From Lutimaribacter salitolerans (lineage in GTDB: Bacteria; Pseudomonadota; Alphaproteobacteria; Rhodobacterales; Rhodobacteraceae): a stretch of 64,000 bases of DNA. The notes below the pieces were generated by a model. The model searched no databases, was not told the DNA's origin, and saw only the letters and a program-made list of their open reading frames with translations. A program made the translations under genes and the position numbers. Positions 52,333-61,310 of this stretch are shown here, piece after piece. The stretch is from positions 7,700 to 71,699 of the forward strand of contig NZ_JBHUDD010000057.1 in the NCBI RefSeq assembly GCF_042677865.1. Direction: 5' to 3'. Position 1 is the first letter of the stretch, and each line of letters starts with the position of its first letter.

Positions 52333-53445
52333 ATGACCGGATACCGCCTGACCCCCTTGGCAGAAAGCCTGCCCTCGACCGTGCCGTTTGTCGGCCCTGA
52401 AACCCAGGAACGCCAGAATGGCCGCCCGTTTCGTGCCCGTCTGGGCGCGAACGAAAGCCTGTTCGGCCCCTCGCCCCGCGCGGTGGTGGCGCTGGAACAA
52501 GCCTCGCGCGAGATATGGAAATACGGCGACAGCATCAGCCATGACCTGCGCGAAGCGCTGGCGCGGGCTCATCGGGTGGCGCCGGACCATATCATGGTGG
52601 GCGAAGGCATCGACGGCATCCTGGGCTATCTGGTGCGACTGATCGTGGCCCCGGGCGACGCGGTGGTGACCTCCGACGGGGCCTATCCGACCTTCAACTA
52701 TCACGTGGCCGGGTTCGGCGGCGTGCTGCACAAGGTCGCCTATGTCGACGATCACGAAGACCCGGCCGCGCTGTTTGCCAAGGCGGCCGAGGTCGGGGCC
52801 AAGCTGGTCTACATGTCCAACCCCGACAACCCGATGGGCACCTGGCATGACGGTGCCGCCCTTGCCCATGCCATCGATGCGCATCTGCCCGAGGGCTGCC
52901 TGCTGGTTCTGGACGAGGCCTATATTGAGTTTGCCCCGGACGGCACCGCCCCCGAGATCGACCCGAACGATCCGCGCGTGATCCGCACGCGGACGTTCTC
53001 GAAGATCCACGGCATGGCCGGTGCGCGCGTGGGCTATGCCATCGGGGCGCCGGGGCTGATCGCGGCCTTTGACCGGGTGCGCAACCATTTCGGCATGAAC
53101 CGCGCCGCGCAGGCGGGGGCCTTGGCGGCGCTGCTGGACACCGCCTATACGGCACAGACTCGGGCAGCGGCCGAGCGCGCGCGCGACCGGATTGCCGAGA
53201 TCGCGGCGGCGCATGGGCTGACGTCGCTGCCCTCGGCCACCAATTTCGTCGCGGTCGATCTGGGCGGCGATGGCGCGCTGGCGCAGCGATTCCTGACCGA
53301 GATGAACGCGCGTGGCGTGTTCATCCGCATGCCGGGTGTCGCGCCTCTCGATCGTTGCGTGCGCATCAGCTGCGGGCGGGACGAGGATCTGGACATTCTG
53401 GAAGAAGAGTTCGGCCCCGCGCTCGAGATCGCAAGGCAGGGCTGA
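52333..53445 (+). CDS. HisC-like PLP aminotransferase
   Basis: Class I/II aminotransferase of 370 residues from MTGYRLTPLAESLP. Typical elements: LGANESLFGPSP, GEGIDGILGYLVR, SNPDNPMGTW, LDEAYIEFAPDG and the PLP lysine in TFSKIHGMAGARVGYA. This is the HisC/aromatic aminotransferase group; since no other his genes are near, a histidinol-phosphate or aromatic amino acid role cannot be separated. Upstream open frame overlaps the divergent gene and is rejected. Confidence 0.85.
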   Translation: MTGYRLTPLAESLPSTVPFVGPETQERQNGRPFRARLGANESLFGPSPRAVVALEQASREIWKYGDSISHDLREALARAHRVAPDHIMVGEGIDGILGYLVRLIVAPGDAVVTSDGAYPTFNYHVAGFGGVLHKVAYVDDHEDPAALFAKAAEVGAKLVYMSNPDNPMGTWHDGAALAHAIDAHLPEGCLLVLDEAYIEFAPDGTAPEIDPNDPRVIRTRTFSKIHGMAGARVGYAIGAPGLIAAFDRVRNHFGMNRAAQAGALAALLDTAYTAQTRAAAERARDRIAEIAAAHGLTSLPSATNFVAVDLGGDGALAQRFLTEMNARGVFIRMPGVAPLDRCVRISCGRDEDLDILEEEFGPALEIARQG

Positions 53446-53533
53446 AGCCCGCCGATCCCGGCCCGGCCTGCAAAGTTCACTCGCTTTTCACCAAAGCCAC
53501 GTTACTCTTTCCCCGTGGCAAGGAGTGGCGGCG

Positions 53534-53707
53534 ATGCGCGATCATCGGATGGGCCGGGCGCCCGACTTTACCAATGCGGCACTTTTCATGGGGTTCGTGA
53601 ACCTGATCTGGGTGTTTGGCGTGATCTGGGCTGTGTACGGGATGGGCGCGGTTCTGGCGCTGGCCTATGGCCTGCATCTGGCCATCGCGCGGCTGGGGCG
53701 ACGTTAG
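53534..53707 (+). CDS. Small membrane protein (57 residues)
   Basis: MRDHRMGRAPDFTNAALFMG begins a 57-residue protein with AAGGAG eight bases upstream and one or two hydrophobic stretches (FVNLIWVFGVIWAVYGMGAVLALAYGLHLAI) ending in ARLGRR. The good ribosome site and single compact membrane segment support a real gene. It lies between hisC-like and the convergent aminotransferase gene. No function is known to me. Confidence 0.6.
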   Translation: MRDHRMGRAPDFTNAALFMGFVNLIWVFGVIWAVYGMGAVLALAYGLHLAIARLGRR

Positions 53708-53716
53708 GCCGCCCGC

Positions 53717-54916
53717 CTATGCCGCACCGGCGATGACCGTGCTTGCCGCCTCCAGCGCGCCCTGACCATGCGGGATGTCCAATGCCTTGAGCCCGGCATC
53801 GATGCTGGCCAGGACACCCAACACCATATGCGCGTTCACATGCCCCATGTGTCCGATGCGGAAAAACCCGTGCCACGCCGGATCGTTCGGTTCGGCCATG
53901 CCCAGCCCGATTCCCAGCGTCACGCCGGCCTTGTCCTGCAACCAGCCGCGCAAGGCCGATCCGTGCGGCGCGCCGATGCGCAGCGAGGTGACGGCATGCG
54001 AGCGATGCGCCGCGTCGGGCATGTTCAGCGCCAGCGGCCCGTGCTGCCCCCAGACCTCGCACGCGGCCCAGATCGCGCGGGCCAGTGCCGCGTGACGGGT
54101 CCAGACCGCCTCGATCCCTTCGCCGTGGATCATGTCCAGCGACTCGCGCAGGCCGAACAGGTGATGCGTGGGCGCGGTGCCGCCCCAGTATTGATAGAAC
54201 CCCTGCGGATTGGCGCGCGGTGTCCAATCCCAATAGCGGCTGACGCGGGGCATGGCCGCGCGCACCTCGGCCGCCCTGGGGCTGAAGAACACGAAGCTCA
54301 GACCAGGCGGCACCATCAGCCCCTTCTGGCTGCCTGCCACAATCACATCGACGCCCCAGGCGTCCATCTCGAACACGTCGCAGGCCAGCGAGGCGATGCA
54401 ATCGGCCATCAGCAGCGCGGGATGGCCCGCCGCGTCGATGGCGGCGCGCACGGCGGCCACGTCGTTACGGATCGAGGTCGAGGTATCCACATGCGTGACC
54501 AGCACCGCCTTGATCCGGCCAGCCGTATCAGCGCGCAGCGCCTCTTCCACGCGGCCAGCGTCCAGCGGGGTGGACTTGCCAAAGTCGATGATATCCGTCT
54601 CGATCCCCAACCCCTGCGCCATATCGGCCCAGCCATGGCCGAAACGGCCGGTGGCGGGCACCAGCACCGCCTCGCCGGGGGCGACGGTGTTGGCCAGGGC
54701 AGCCTCCCACGCGCCGTGGCCGTTGGCGATGTAGATCGCGACGTGATGCTCGGTGCGGGCCACGCGGCGCAGGTCGGGGATCAGCCCTGCCGCCATGTCG
54801 ATCAGATCGCCTTCGTATATGTTGGGCGAGGCGCGGTTCATCGCGCGCAGAACACGGTCGGGCATCACCGAAGGGCCCGGAATGGCAAGATATTCGCGCC
54901 CGTAAGACAACGTCAT
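53717..54916 (-). CDS. Alanine/serine-glyoxylate aminotransferase-like protein
   Basis: Class V PLP aminotransferase of 399 residues from MTLSYGREYLAIPGPSVMP. The family start IPGPSVMPDRVLRAM, HVDTSTSIRNDV, the active-site lysine in VAGSQKGLMVPPG and RIGHMGHVNAHMVLG near the end match the SgaA/PucG (alanine- or serine-glyoxylate) group. The upstream reading frame reaches 55060 but only the ATG at 54916 has an AGGAAAG site and fits the family. Donor is uncertain. Confidence 0.86.
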   Translation of the reverse strand: MTLSYGREYLAIPGPSVMPDRVLRAMNRASPNIYEGDLIDMAAGLIPDLRRVARTEHHVAIYIANGHGAWEAALANTVAPGEAVLVPATGRFGHGWADMAQGLGIETDIIDFGKSTPLDAGRVEEALRADTAGRIKAVLVTHVDTSTSIRNDVAAVRAAIDAAGHPALLMADCIASLACDVFEMDAWGVDVIVAGSQKGLMVPPGLSFVFFSPRAAEVRAAMPRVSRYWDWTPRANPQGFYQYWGGTAPTHHLFGLRESLDMIHGEGIEAVWTRHAALARAIWAACEVWGQHGPLALNMPDAAHRSHAVTSLRIGAPHGSALRGWLQDKAGVTLGIGLGMAEPNDPAWHGFFRIGHMGHVNAHMVLGVLASIDAGLKALDIPHGQGALEAASTVIAGAA

Positions 54917-55113
54917 GGCAAGACTTTCCTGATTGCATCCGGGGCACCCTATCGCCACCTTCGCCACCGTCAAGACCGACCACGCCGGCCCCTTGGGTAA
55001 ACTTGCCACCGGCGCGGGCAGCGGATAGGACGGTAGGACCGAAACCGCAGGATCAGGCACAGCGTGCGCACCCCGTTCCCCCCATCCGCCAGCCGCCGCA
55101 AGGGTCGCACGGC

Positions 55114-56967
55114 ATGAGCGCCCGGCCCCGCGATCCGGGCACGTTCCGCGTGCTGATGGGCTGGTTCTGGCGCGGCTATCTGCATCGCCATGCCGGGCTG
55201 GTGGCCTTTGCCATGGTTCTGATGGCGGTCGAAGGCGGGATGCTGGGCGCGCTCAGCTACATGATGCAGCCCATGTTCGACAAGGTCTTCGTCGAAGGCG
55301 ATCAGGCCGCGCTGTGGTGGGTGGGTTTTGGCATCCTGGGCATCTTCATCGTGCGCGCCATCGCCAATGTGGGCCAGCGCGTGATGCTGTCGGTGGTCGA
55401 GCAGCGCACCGCCGCCGGGCTGCGCCACGACCTGCTGGATCACCTGATGACGCTGGATGGCAGTTTTCACCAGACCCACCCGCCCGGCTATCTGCTGCAA
55501 CGGGTGCAGGGCGATGTCGACGCGGTCAAGGCGCTGTGGACGGCGATCATCACCGGCGCGGGGCGCGACATGATCTCGCTGGTGATCCTGCTGGGTGTGG
55601 CGCTCAGCGTGGATTGGGTCTGGACGCTGGTGGCCTGCATCGGCATTCCGCTGATGCTGGTGCCTGCCAATGTGGCGCAGCGGTTCGTCCGCCGCCGCTC
55701 GCGCGAGGCGCGCGATCTGGGCGCGGGGCTGGCCACCCGGCTGGACGAGGTGTTTCACGGCATCGTCCCGGTCAAGCTGAACCTGCTGGAACGCTATCAG
55801 TCCAACCGCTACCGCGCGCTGACCCGCCGCCTTGTGCGGGCCGAGGTGCGTGCCCGCATCGGATCGGCCGCGCTGCCGGGGCTGGTGGATATCATGGCGG
55901 GGCTTGGGTTTCTGGGCGTCGTCGTCTTTGGCGGGCAGCAGATCATGGCCGGCGAAAAGACCATCGGCGAGTTCATGTCGTTCTTCACCGCCATCGGTTT
56001 CGCGTTTGAGCCGCTGCGCCGTCTGGGCGCAATCAGCGGCGTCTGGCAGGCCGCCGCCGCCGCACTTGAGCGGCTCAAGGAGTTGATGGAAACGCCCGCC
56101 ACCGTGCTGTCGCCCGCCAGACCCGTCCCCGCCCCCACCGGCACCCCGGGGGTCGAACTTCGCGATGTCACGCTGAACTATGGCGACACGCCGGTGTTGC
56201 GCGGGGCCAGCCTGCGCGCGGCGGCCGGTCAGACCACCGCGCTGGTGGGGGCCTCGGGGGCGGGCAAATCCACCGTGTTCAACCTGCTGACCCGGCTGAT
56301 CGACACCTCCTCGGGGCAGGTTCTGGTGGGCGGCACCGATGTGCGCGACCTGGCCCTGCCCGATCTGCGCGGGCTGTTCTCGGTCGTGTCGCAGGATGCC
56401 GCGCTGTTCGATGACAGCCTGCGCGAAAACATCCTGCTGGGGCGCAGCGATGTCACCGATGCGCGGCTGGCCGAGGTGCTGGAGGCCGCGCATGTGTCGG
56501 ATTTCCTGCCCAACCTGTCGGACGGGCTGGACACGCAGGTGGGGCCGCGCGGCTCGGCCCTGTCGGGCGGGCAGCGCCAGCGCGTGGCGATCGCCCGCGC
56601 CCTGCTGCGCGACACGCCGATCCTGCTGTTGGACGAGGCGACATCGGCGCTGGATGCGGAATCGGAACGCACCGTGCAGCAGGCGCTGGACCGTCTGTCC
56701 AAGGGCCGCACGACGCTGGTGATCGCGCACCGGCTGTCCACTGTGCGCGGTGCCGACAAGATCGTGGTGATGGAAAAAGGCCGCGTCATCGACGAGGGCC
56801 GGCACGACGAACTGCTGTCCCGCGGCGGCACCTATGCGCGGCTGCATGACCTGCAATTCCGCAACGAAGGCCCCACCGCCGAGGCGCGCGCGACAAAACC
56901 CGTCGCGGACACCGAACCGCCCGCCCCGGCCCAGCCCAGCCTTTGGGCACGGCTGTTTGGCCGCTGA
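55114..56967 (+). CDS. MsbA-like ABC exporter (fused membrane and ATPase domains)
   Basis: Half-size ABC exporter of 617 residues from MSARPRDPG. A six-helix membrane domain (about 20-330) precedes an ATPase domain with Walker A GASGAGKST, Q-loop VVSQDAALFDDSL, signature LSGGQRQRVAIARALL, Walker B ILLLDEATSALD and H-loop VIAHRLST. The order and MQPMFDKVF in the first helices fit lipid A/lipid exporters of the MsbA type; the true substrate is unknown. The start at 55114 follows AAGGGT. Confidence 0.92.
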   Translation: MSARPRDPGTFRVLMGWFWRGYLHRHAGLVAFAMVLMAVEGGMLGALSYMMQPMFDKVFVEGDQAALWWVGFGILGIFIVRAIANVGQRVMLSVVEQRTAAGLRHDLLDHLMTLDGSFHQTHPPGYLLQRVQGDVDAVKALWTAIITGAGRDMISLVILLGVALSVDWVWTLVACIGIPLMLVPANVAQRFVRRRSREARDLGAGLATRLDEVFHGIVPVKLNLLERYQSNRYRALTRRLVRAEVRARIGSAALPGLVDIMAGLGFLGVVVFGGQQIMAGEKTIGEFMSFFTAIGFAFEPLRRLGAISGVWQAAAAALERLKELMETPATVLSPARPVPAPTGTPGVELRDVTLNYGDTPVLRGASLRAAAGQTTALVGASGAGKSTVFNLLTRLIDTSSGQVLVGGTDVRDLALPDLRGLFSVVSQDAALFDDSLRENILLGRSDVTDARLAEVLEAAHVSDFLPNLSDGLDTQVGPRGSALSGGQRQRVAIARALLRDTPILLLDEATSALDAESERTVQQALDRLSKGRTTLVIAHRLSTVRGADKIVVMEKGRVIDEGRHDELLSRGGTYARLHDLQFRNEGPTAEARATKPVADTEPPAPAQPSLWARLFGR

Positions 56968-57027
56968 GGGGCTGTTGCACCTGCGCTGTGGGCCTATATC
57001 AAGGGGGCAAGACAGCAAGGGGGCTAC

Positions 57028-57774
57028 ATGACGCGCACAGTATTTCGCATCACCGGGGCAGATGCCCATGAATTCCTGCAAGGGCTGGTGACCAACGATG
57101 TCTCGCGGCTGACGTCAGGCCCGGTCTATGCCGCGATGCTGACGCCGCAGGGCAAGTATATCGCCGATTTCCTGCTGCTGGCGGATGGCGACGCGGTGTT
57201 GCTGGACGTGGAAGCCGGGCTGGCGCCCGCGCTGGCACAGCGGCTGGGCATGTACAAACTGCGCGCCGATGTGACGATCGAGGAAACAAACCTGCAAGTG
57301 CAGCGCGGCACTGGCCCCGCGCCCGAAGGCGCGGTGAGCGACCCGCGCCATCCGGCCCTTGGCTGGCGGCTGTATGGCGCGCAGGGCGGCGATGACGGCA
57401 GCGACTGGGACGCAATCCGCGTGGCCCATTGCATCCCCGAAACCAGAATCGAACTGACGCCCGAAAGCTATATCCTGGAGGCCGGGTTTGCGCGTCTGAA
57501 CGGTGTGGATTTCCGCAAGGGATGCTATGTCGGGCAAGAGGTAACCGCCCGCATGAAACACAAGACCGAGTTGAAAAAGGGCCTGACGACCCTAGCCATC
57601 AATGGCTCGGCCCCTGTCGGATCGGCGATCACGTCAGGTGGCAAGCCCGCGGGCACGCTGTTCACCCAATCCGGCGGTCGCGCCATCGCCCATATGCGGT
57701 TTGACCGCATCGGCGAGGATATGCAGGCTGGCGAAGCGCGGCTTGCGCCGGATAAGGATCACGCCGAGACCTGA
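57028..57774 (+). CDS. ygfZ: YgfZ/GcvT-family Fe-S-linked folate-binding protein
   Basis: A 248-residue protein of the YgfZ/IBA57 group needed for maturation or repair of certain iron-sulfur enzymes with tetrahydrofolate. The N-terminal RITGADAHEFLQGLVTNDV and the diagnostic KGCYVGQEVTARM (the Cys region) are present. It is convergent with efp; the inverted repeat between them starts three bases after the stop. Confidence 0.92.
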   Translation: MTRTVFRITGADAHEFLQGLVTNDVSRLTSGPVYAAMLTPQGKYIADFLLLADGDAVLLDVEAGLAPALAQRLGMYKLRADVTIEETNLQVQRGTGPAPEGAVSDPRHPALGWRLYGAQGGDDGSDWDAIRVAHCIPETRIELTPESYILEAGFARLNGVDFRKGCYVGQEVTARMKHKTELKKGLTTLAINGSAPVGSAITSGGKPAGTLFTQSGGRAIAHMRFDRIGEDMQAGEARLAPDKDHAET

Positions 57775-57776
57775 AA

Positions 57777-57834
57777 CCGTAGGGTGGGTGCCAACCCACA
57801 CATGGCGGAAGGTGGGTTGGCACCCACCCTACGG
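57777..57834. repeat. 23-bp perfect inverted repeat between convergent ygfZ and efp
   Basis: The left arm (57777-57799, beginning CCGTAGGGTGGGTGCC) pairs perfectly with the right arm (57812-57834, ending CCACCCTACGG) over a 12-base loop. The right arm matches 28554-28575. Its position in a convergent gap suggests a two-way terminator or a mobile palindromic repeat. Confidence 0.85.
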
Positions 57835-57836
57835 CG

Positions 57837-58400
57837 TCAGGCGCGCTCGGAGTATTCCATCGTCTCGGTGTTGACGATGATCGCCTCGCCCTGCCCCACA
57901 AACGGGGGCACGGTGATGCGCACGCCATTGTCCAGCAGCGCGGGCTTGAAGCTGTTGGCTGCGGTCTGACCCTTGACCACCGGCTCGGTCTCTTCGATCA
58001 CACAGGTCACCTTTTGCGGCAGCGTCGCGTTCAGCGCCTCATCTTCATGGAACTCCACCAGAATGGTCATGCCGTCCTGAAGGAACGGCCGACGCTCGCC
58101 CAGGATCTCGGCATCCAGCTGCACCTGATCATAGGTTTCGGTATCCATGAAGATCAGCTGCCCCGAATCCTCGTACAGGAATTGCATGTCCTTTTGTTCC
58201 AGTCGCACCCGCTCGACCTTGTCAGCGCTGCGGAATCGTTCGTTCAGCTTGGAGCCGTTGCGCAGGTTTTTCATTTCAACCTGTGCAAAGGCGCCGCCCT
58301 TGCCGGGCTTGACGTGATCGACCTTGACCGCGACCCAAAGGCCGCCGTAATGTTCCAGCACGTTTCCGGGTCTGATCTCGTTTCCGTTGATTTTCGGCAT
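57837..58400 (-). CDS. efp: Elongation factor P
   Basis: Relieves ribosome stalling at polyproline stretches. The 187-residue protein begins MPKINGNEIRPGN and has three beta-barrel domains. The tip loop KPGKGGAF carries the lysine (near residue 34) that can be modified in other EF-Ps. The closing EIIVNTETMEYSERA-type C-terminus (IIVNTETMEYSERA) is typical. The longer frame to 58508 is excluded, because a promoter with TTGTCA and TATAGG lies inside it. Confidence 0.95.
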   Translation of the reverse strand: MPKINGNEIRPGNVLEHYGGLWVAVKVDHVKPGKGGAFAQVEMKNLRNGSKLNERFRSADKVERVRLEQKDMQFLYEDSGQLIFMDTETYDQVQLDAEILGERRPFLQDGMTILVEFHEDEALNATLPQKVTCVIEETEPVVKGQTAANSFKPALLDNGVRITVPPFVGQGEAIIVNTETMEYSERA

Positions 58401-58443
58401 AGTGACAAAACCTTGGCAAAAGGTTGATAGGATTTCGCCAGCA

Positions 58444-58472
58444 CCTATATCTGGCGTGGTACCTGCTGACAA
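58444..58472 (-). promoter_or_regulatory. Candidate sigma70 promoter of efp
   Basis: On the minus strand TTGTCA (58467-58472) and TATAGG (58444-58449) are separated by exactly 17 bases, placing the start of transcription roughly 37 bases before the ATG. Confidence 0.65.
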
Positions 58473-58617
58473 GACAACGAAATATCGTGTGGTCGGCGTA
58501 AAATCCATGCGTTTTTTGCATGACAGCTATGCATTTGCGCCCTATTCGAATCGTATCTAATCTGCCACAAGGGACGCCACGCCAAAATTGCAAGAGCAAT
58601 AAAAACAAGGACGAAAC

Positions 58618-58938
58618 ATGAAAGATTTCGTTGACGGCACGGCTTTCAACAACGAACAGGGAAACCGTGCCCGCAAACTTTTCGCAGCAGTTGTACTGGC
58701 TGCGCTGGATGACGCCATCGCCGACGACAAGAAATACGGCAATGGCCCGGAACAGATCGCCCGCTGGGCCCGTTCACGCGACGGGCGCGAGGTGCTGTCC
58801 TGCGCCGGGATCGACCCCAACGAGCGGGTCGTGAAAGGGCTGATGGAATTCGTGTCCAAGGGTGTGCGCACCAGCGTTGCCCTGTCGCGCGAGGAAAGCG
58901 AGCGGCGTCACGCCGCGCAGCAGGCCGAAGCCGCCTGA
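58618..58938 (+). CDS. Small conserved hypothetical protein (DUF6280-like)
   Basis: A 106-residue cytoplasmic protein: MKDFVDGTAFNNEQGNRARKLFAAVVLAALDDAI, then KYGNGPEQIARWARSRDGREVLSCAGIDPNERVV. I recognise it as a Rhodobacterales family of unknown function, probably DUF6280. AAGGA is six bases before the ATG. Its strong terminator follows at 58963. Nothing in it suggests a mechanism; helices dominate. Confidence 0.7.
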   Translation: MKDFVDGTAFNNEQGNRARKLFAAVVLAALDDAIADDKKYGNGPEQIARWARSRDGREVLSCAGIDPNERVVKGLMEFVSKGVRTSVALSREESERRHAAQQAEAA

Positions 58939-58962
58939 TCTGAAACGCTCCGGACGGAAAAG

Positions 58963-58990
58963 AAAAGGCGCGCTTTATGGCGCGCTTTTT
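58963..58990 (+). terminator. Rho-independent terminator after the DUF6280-like gene
   Basis: GCGCGC (58968-58973) pairs with GCGCGC (58980-58985) over TTTATG, preceded by an A-run and followed by TTTTT. Confidence 0.88.
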
Positions 58991-59019
58991 CTTGTCGCCG
59001 GACAGGGATGCATCGGCCC

Positions 59020-60468
59020 ATGGCGCGCGCGATCATGATTCAGGGCACCGGCTCGAACGTGGGCAAGTCGCTGTTTGTGGCGGGTCTGGCCCGTGCCTGC
59101 CTGCGCCGGGACCTTTCGCCCCTGCCCTTCAAGCCGCAGAACATGTCGAACAACGCCGCCGTCACCGCAGATGGCGGCGAGATTGGTCGCGCGCAGGCGT
59201 TGCAGGCCCGTGCGGCGGGCGTTGCCCCGCATACCGACATGAATCCCGTGCTGCTGAAACCCGAATCCGAGACCGGCGCGCAGGTCATCGTACAGGGTCA
59301 GCGTCTGGCGGCGGTCGAGGCGCGGGATTACGGCGGCATGCGGGCGCGGCTGATGCCGCGCGTGCTTGACAGCTTTCACCGTCTTGCCGCACGCGCCGAT
59401 ATCGTGCTGGTCGAAGGGGCCGGCAGCCCGGCCGAGGTCAACCTGCGCGCCCGCGACATCGCCAACATGGGCTTTGCCCGCGCCGCGGGCGTGCCTGTCG
59501 TGCTGGTCGGCGATATCGACCGGGGTGGCGTGATCGCGCAGATCGTGGGCACCCATGCGGTTCTGGACACGGACGACCGCGCGATGATCCGCGGCTTTGC
59601 GATCAACCGCTTTCGCGGCGATCCGCGCCTGTTCGACGACGGCCTGCCGGTGATCGAACAGGCCACCGGCTGGCCCTGTCTTGGCGTGGTGCCATGGTTC
59701 GACGCCGCATGGCGCCTGCCGGCCGAGGATGTGCTGGACATCGCCTCGCGCCCGGGCGGCGCGCTCAAGATCGCGGTGCCTCGCCTGCCCCGCATCGCCA
59801 ATTTCGATGATCTGGACCCGTTGACGGCCGAGCCGGGTGTCACTGTCCAGATCATTGAACCCGGTCGCCCGCTGCCCGGCGATGCAGCACTTGTGCTGCT
59901 GCCCGGATCGAAATCGACCATCGCCGATCTGGCCGCCTTTCGCGCACAAGGATGGGACATCGACCTTGCCGCCCATATCCGCCGCGGCGGGCATGTGCTG
60001 GGGTTGTGTGGCGGCTACCAGATGTTGGGGCGCAGTATCGCGGATCCGCAGGGGCTGGAGGGTACAGCGGGGAGCGTGCCCGGCCTGGGCCATCTGGATG
60101 TGACCACCACCCTGGCCCCGGAAAAGCGGCTGGCGCTGACACGCGCCACCTATCTGCCCACGGGCGATACAGTGTCGGGCTATGAAATCCACCTGGGCCA
60201 GACCACCGGCCCCGATTGCGCGCGCGGCTGGTTGCAGGTCGCCGGTCAGGTCGAGGGTGCGGCCAACACCACGGGCCGCGTCATGGGCAGCTACCTGCAC
60301 GGACTGTTCAGCGATGACGGGTTTCGCGCGGCGTTTCTGGCCCGGCTGGGGGCCGCATCCGATCTGGGCTACGAGGATGGGGTCGAAGTCACGCTGGACG
60401 CGCTGGCCGCGCATCTCGAGGTGCATCTGGATATCGACGCGCTGCTTGGCATGGCCGCCGAGGTCTGA
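59020..60468 (+). CDS. cobQ: CobQ, cobyric acid synthase
   Basis: Glutamine-dependent amidotransferase of cobalamin synthesis that amidates adenosyl-cobyrinate a,c-diamide at four sites. The N-terminal ATP domain reads MARAIMIQGTGSNVGKS with the P-loop GTGSNVGKS, then DIVLVEGAGSPAEVNLR and VVLVGDIDRGGV. The glutaminase domain has the nucleophile in GLCGGYQMLG and a C-terminal histidine near MGSYLHGLF. About 482 residues; an ATG four codons earlier (59008) is possible. It is separate from cobS/cobT by 18 kb. Confidence 0.95.
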   Translation: MARAIMIQGTGSNVGKSLFVAGLARACLRRDLSPLPFKPQNMSNNAAVTADGGEIGRAQALQARAAGVAPHTDMNPVLLKPESETGAQVIVQGQRLAAVEARDYGGMRARLMPRVLDSFHRLAARADIVLVEGAGSPAEVNLRARDIANMGFARAAGVPVVLVGDIDRGGVIAQIVGTHAVLDTDDRAMIRGFAINRFRGDPRLFDDGLPVIEQATGWPCLGVVPWFDAAWRLPAEDVLDIASRPGGALKIAVPRLPRIANFDDLDPLTAEPGVTVQIIEPGRPLPGDAALVLLPGSKSTIADLAAFRAQGWDIDLAAHIRRGGHVLGLCGGYQMLGRSIADPQGLEGTAGSVPGLGHLDVTTTLAPEKRLALTRATYLPTGDTVSGYEIHLGQTTGPDCARGWLQVAGQVEGAANTTGRVMGSYLHGLFSDDGFRAAFLARLGAASDLGYEDGVEVTLDALAAHLEVHLDIDALLGMAAEV

Positions 60469-60489
60469 CGGCGCCAGTCAGCTACACGG

Positions 60490-61236
60490 TCAGTCGAATT
60501 CCTGCGATGACAGCGCGCGGTGGATTTCGCGGCGGACCAGTTTTCGCACGTTGCGGGTGATGCGCTCACCCAAGGCGCCCTGAAGTTCCTGCCGCACGAT
60601 TTCAGCCACCAGTTCGCGCAACGCCTCTTCGTCGATCAGCCCGTCATCCTCGGCCAGAAAATCGAAATGGCTGCCCTCGTCGGTCGTGGTCTGGTTTGCA
60701 CTTGGCTGCGGGTCGGGCGCATCCGCCACCGCCGCGTCGTCCTGCGCATCCGGCATGGCGGCGGCGCCATACAAGGTGCCGGACCAATCCTGGGTCGCCT
60801 CGGTGTCCTCCGCCTCTACCTGCGCACCTTCGGAAGGCTGCGTTGCGGGCGGGGTGTGTTGCGTCGCCGGTTCGTCGCTCGCTGGCTCGGACTGCTCGGG
60901 CTGATGGTCTTCCCATTCCAGGGCCGTGGCCACAGGGCCGGGATCGGGCGCATCGGCGTGGGGATCAACCGCCTCAGCCTCAGGCAGAGGCTCGGTCACC
61001 TCTTCGCTCACCGCGTCTTCCAGCACATACGCGGGGTCGTCATCCTCCTTGCGGCCAGCCTCCGGCGCGTCCTCCTGCTGGGTCGGTTCGGACACGCGCA
61101 AGGCAGGCGTCAGCACCAGCTTTCCCCGCTCGGGCGTCGGGGCCGCGGCCTGTTTCGGCCGGGCCTCCTCCGACACGAGCCTGCGAATCGACGACAGAAC
61201 GTCCTCGATATCCGTTGTTTTCAGGGGATCCGACAT
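60490..61236 (-). CDS. PopZ-like (DUF2497) polar organising protein
   Basis: A 248-residue acidic protein with PopZ architecture: an N-terminal helix (TDIEDVLSSIRRLVSEE), a long Pro/Glu/Asp-rich disordered linker (about 25-190), and a C-terminal helical region rich in Leu and Arg (EEALRELVAEIVRQELQGAL, RNVRKLVRREIHRAL). In Caulobacter PopZ the first helix binds clients and the last ones oligomerise. The gene order pcm-tolC-this gene is the known popZ neighbourhood. Sequence similarity is at the level of shape and composition, so confidence is moderate. Confidence 0.6.
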   Translation of the reverse strand: MSDPLKTTDIEDVLSSIRRLVSEEARPKQAAAPTPERGKLVLTPALRVSEPTQQEDAPEAGRKEDDDPAYVLEDAVSEEVTEPLPEAEAVDPHADAPDPGPVATALEWEDHQPEQSEPASDEPATQHTPPATQPSEGAQVEAEDTEATQDWSGTLYGAAAMPDAQDDAAVADAPDPQPSANQTTTDEGSHFDFLAEDDGLIDEEALRELVAEIVRQELQGALGERITRNVRKLVRREIHRALSSQEFD

Positions 61237-61310
61237 GCCTGCGCCACCATTTCTGCTTTGGAGATCAGCTTACAGCCAGCCCAGCCTTCGCACAACAGAT
61301 GCCAAGAAAT

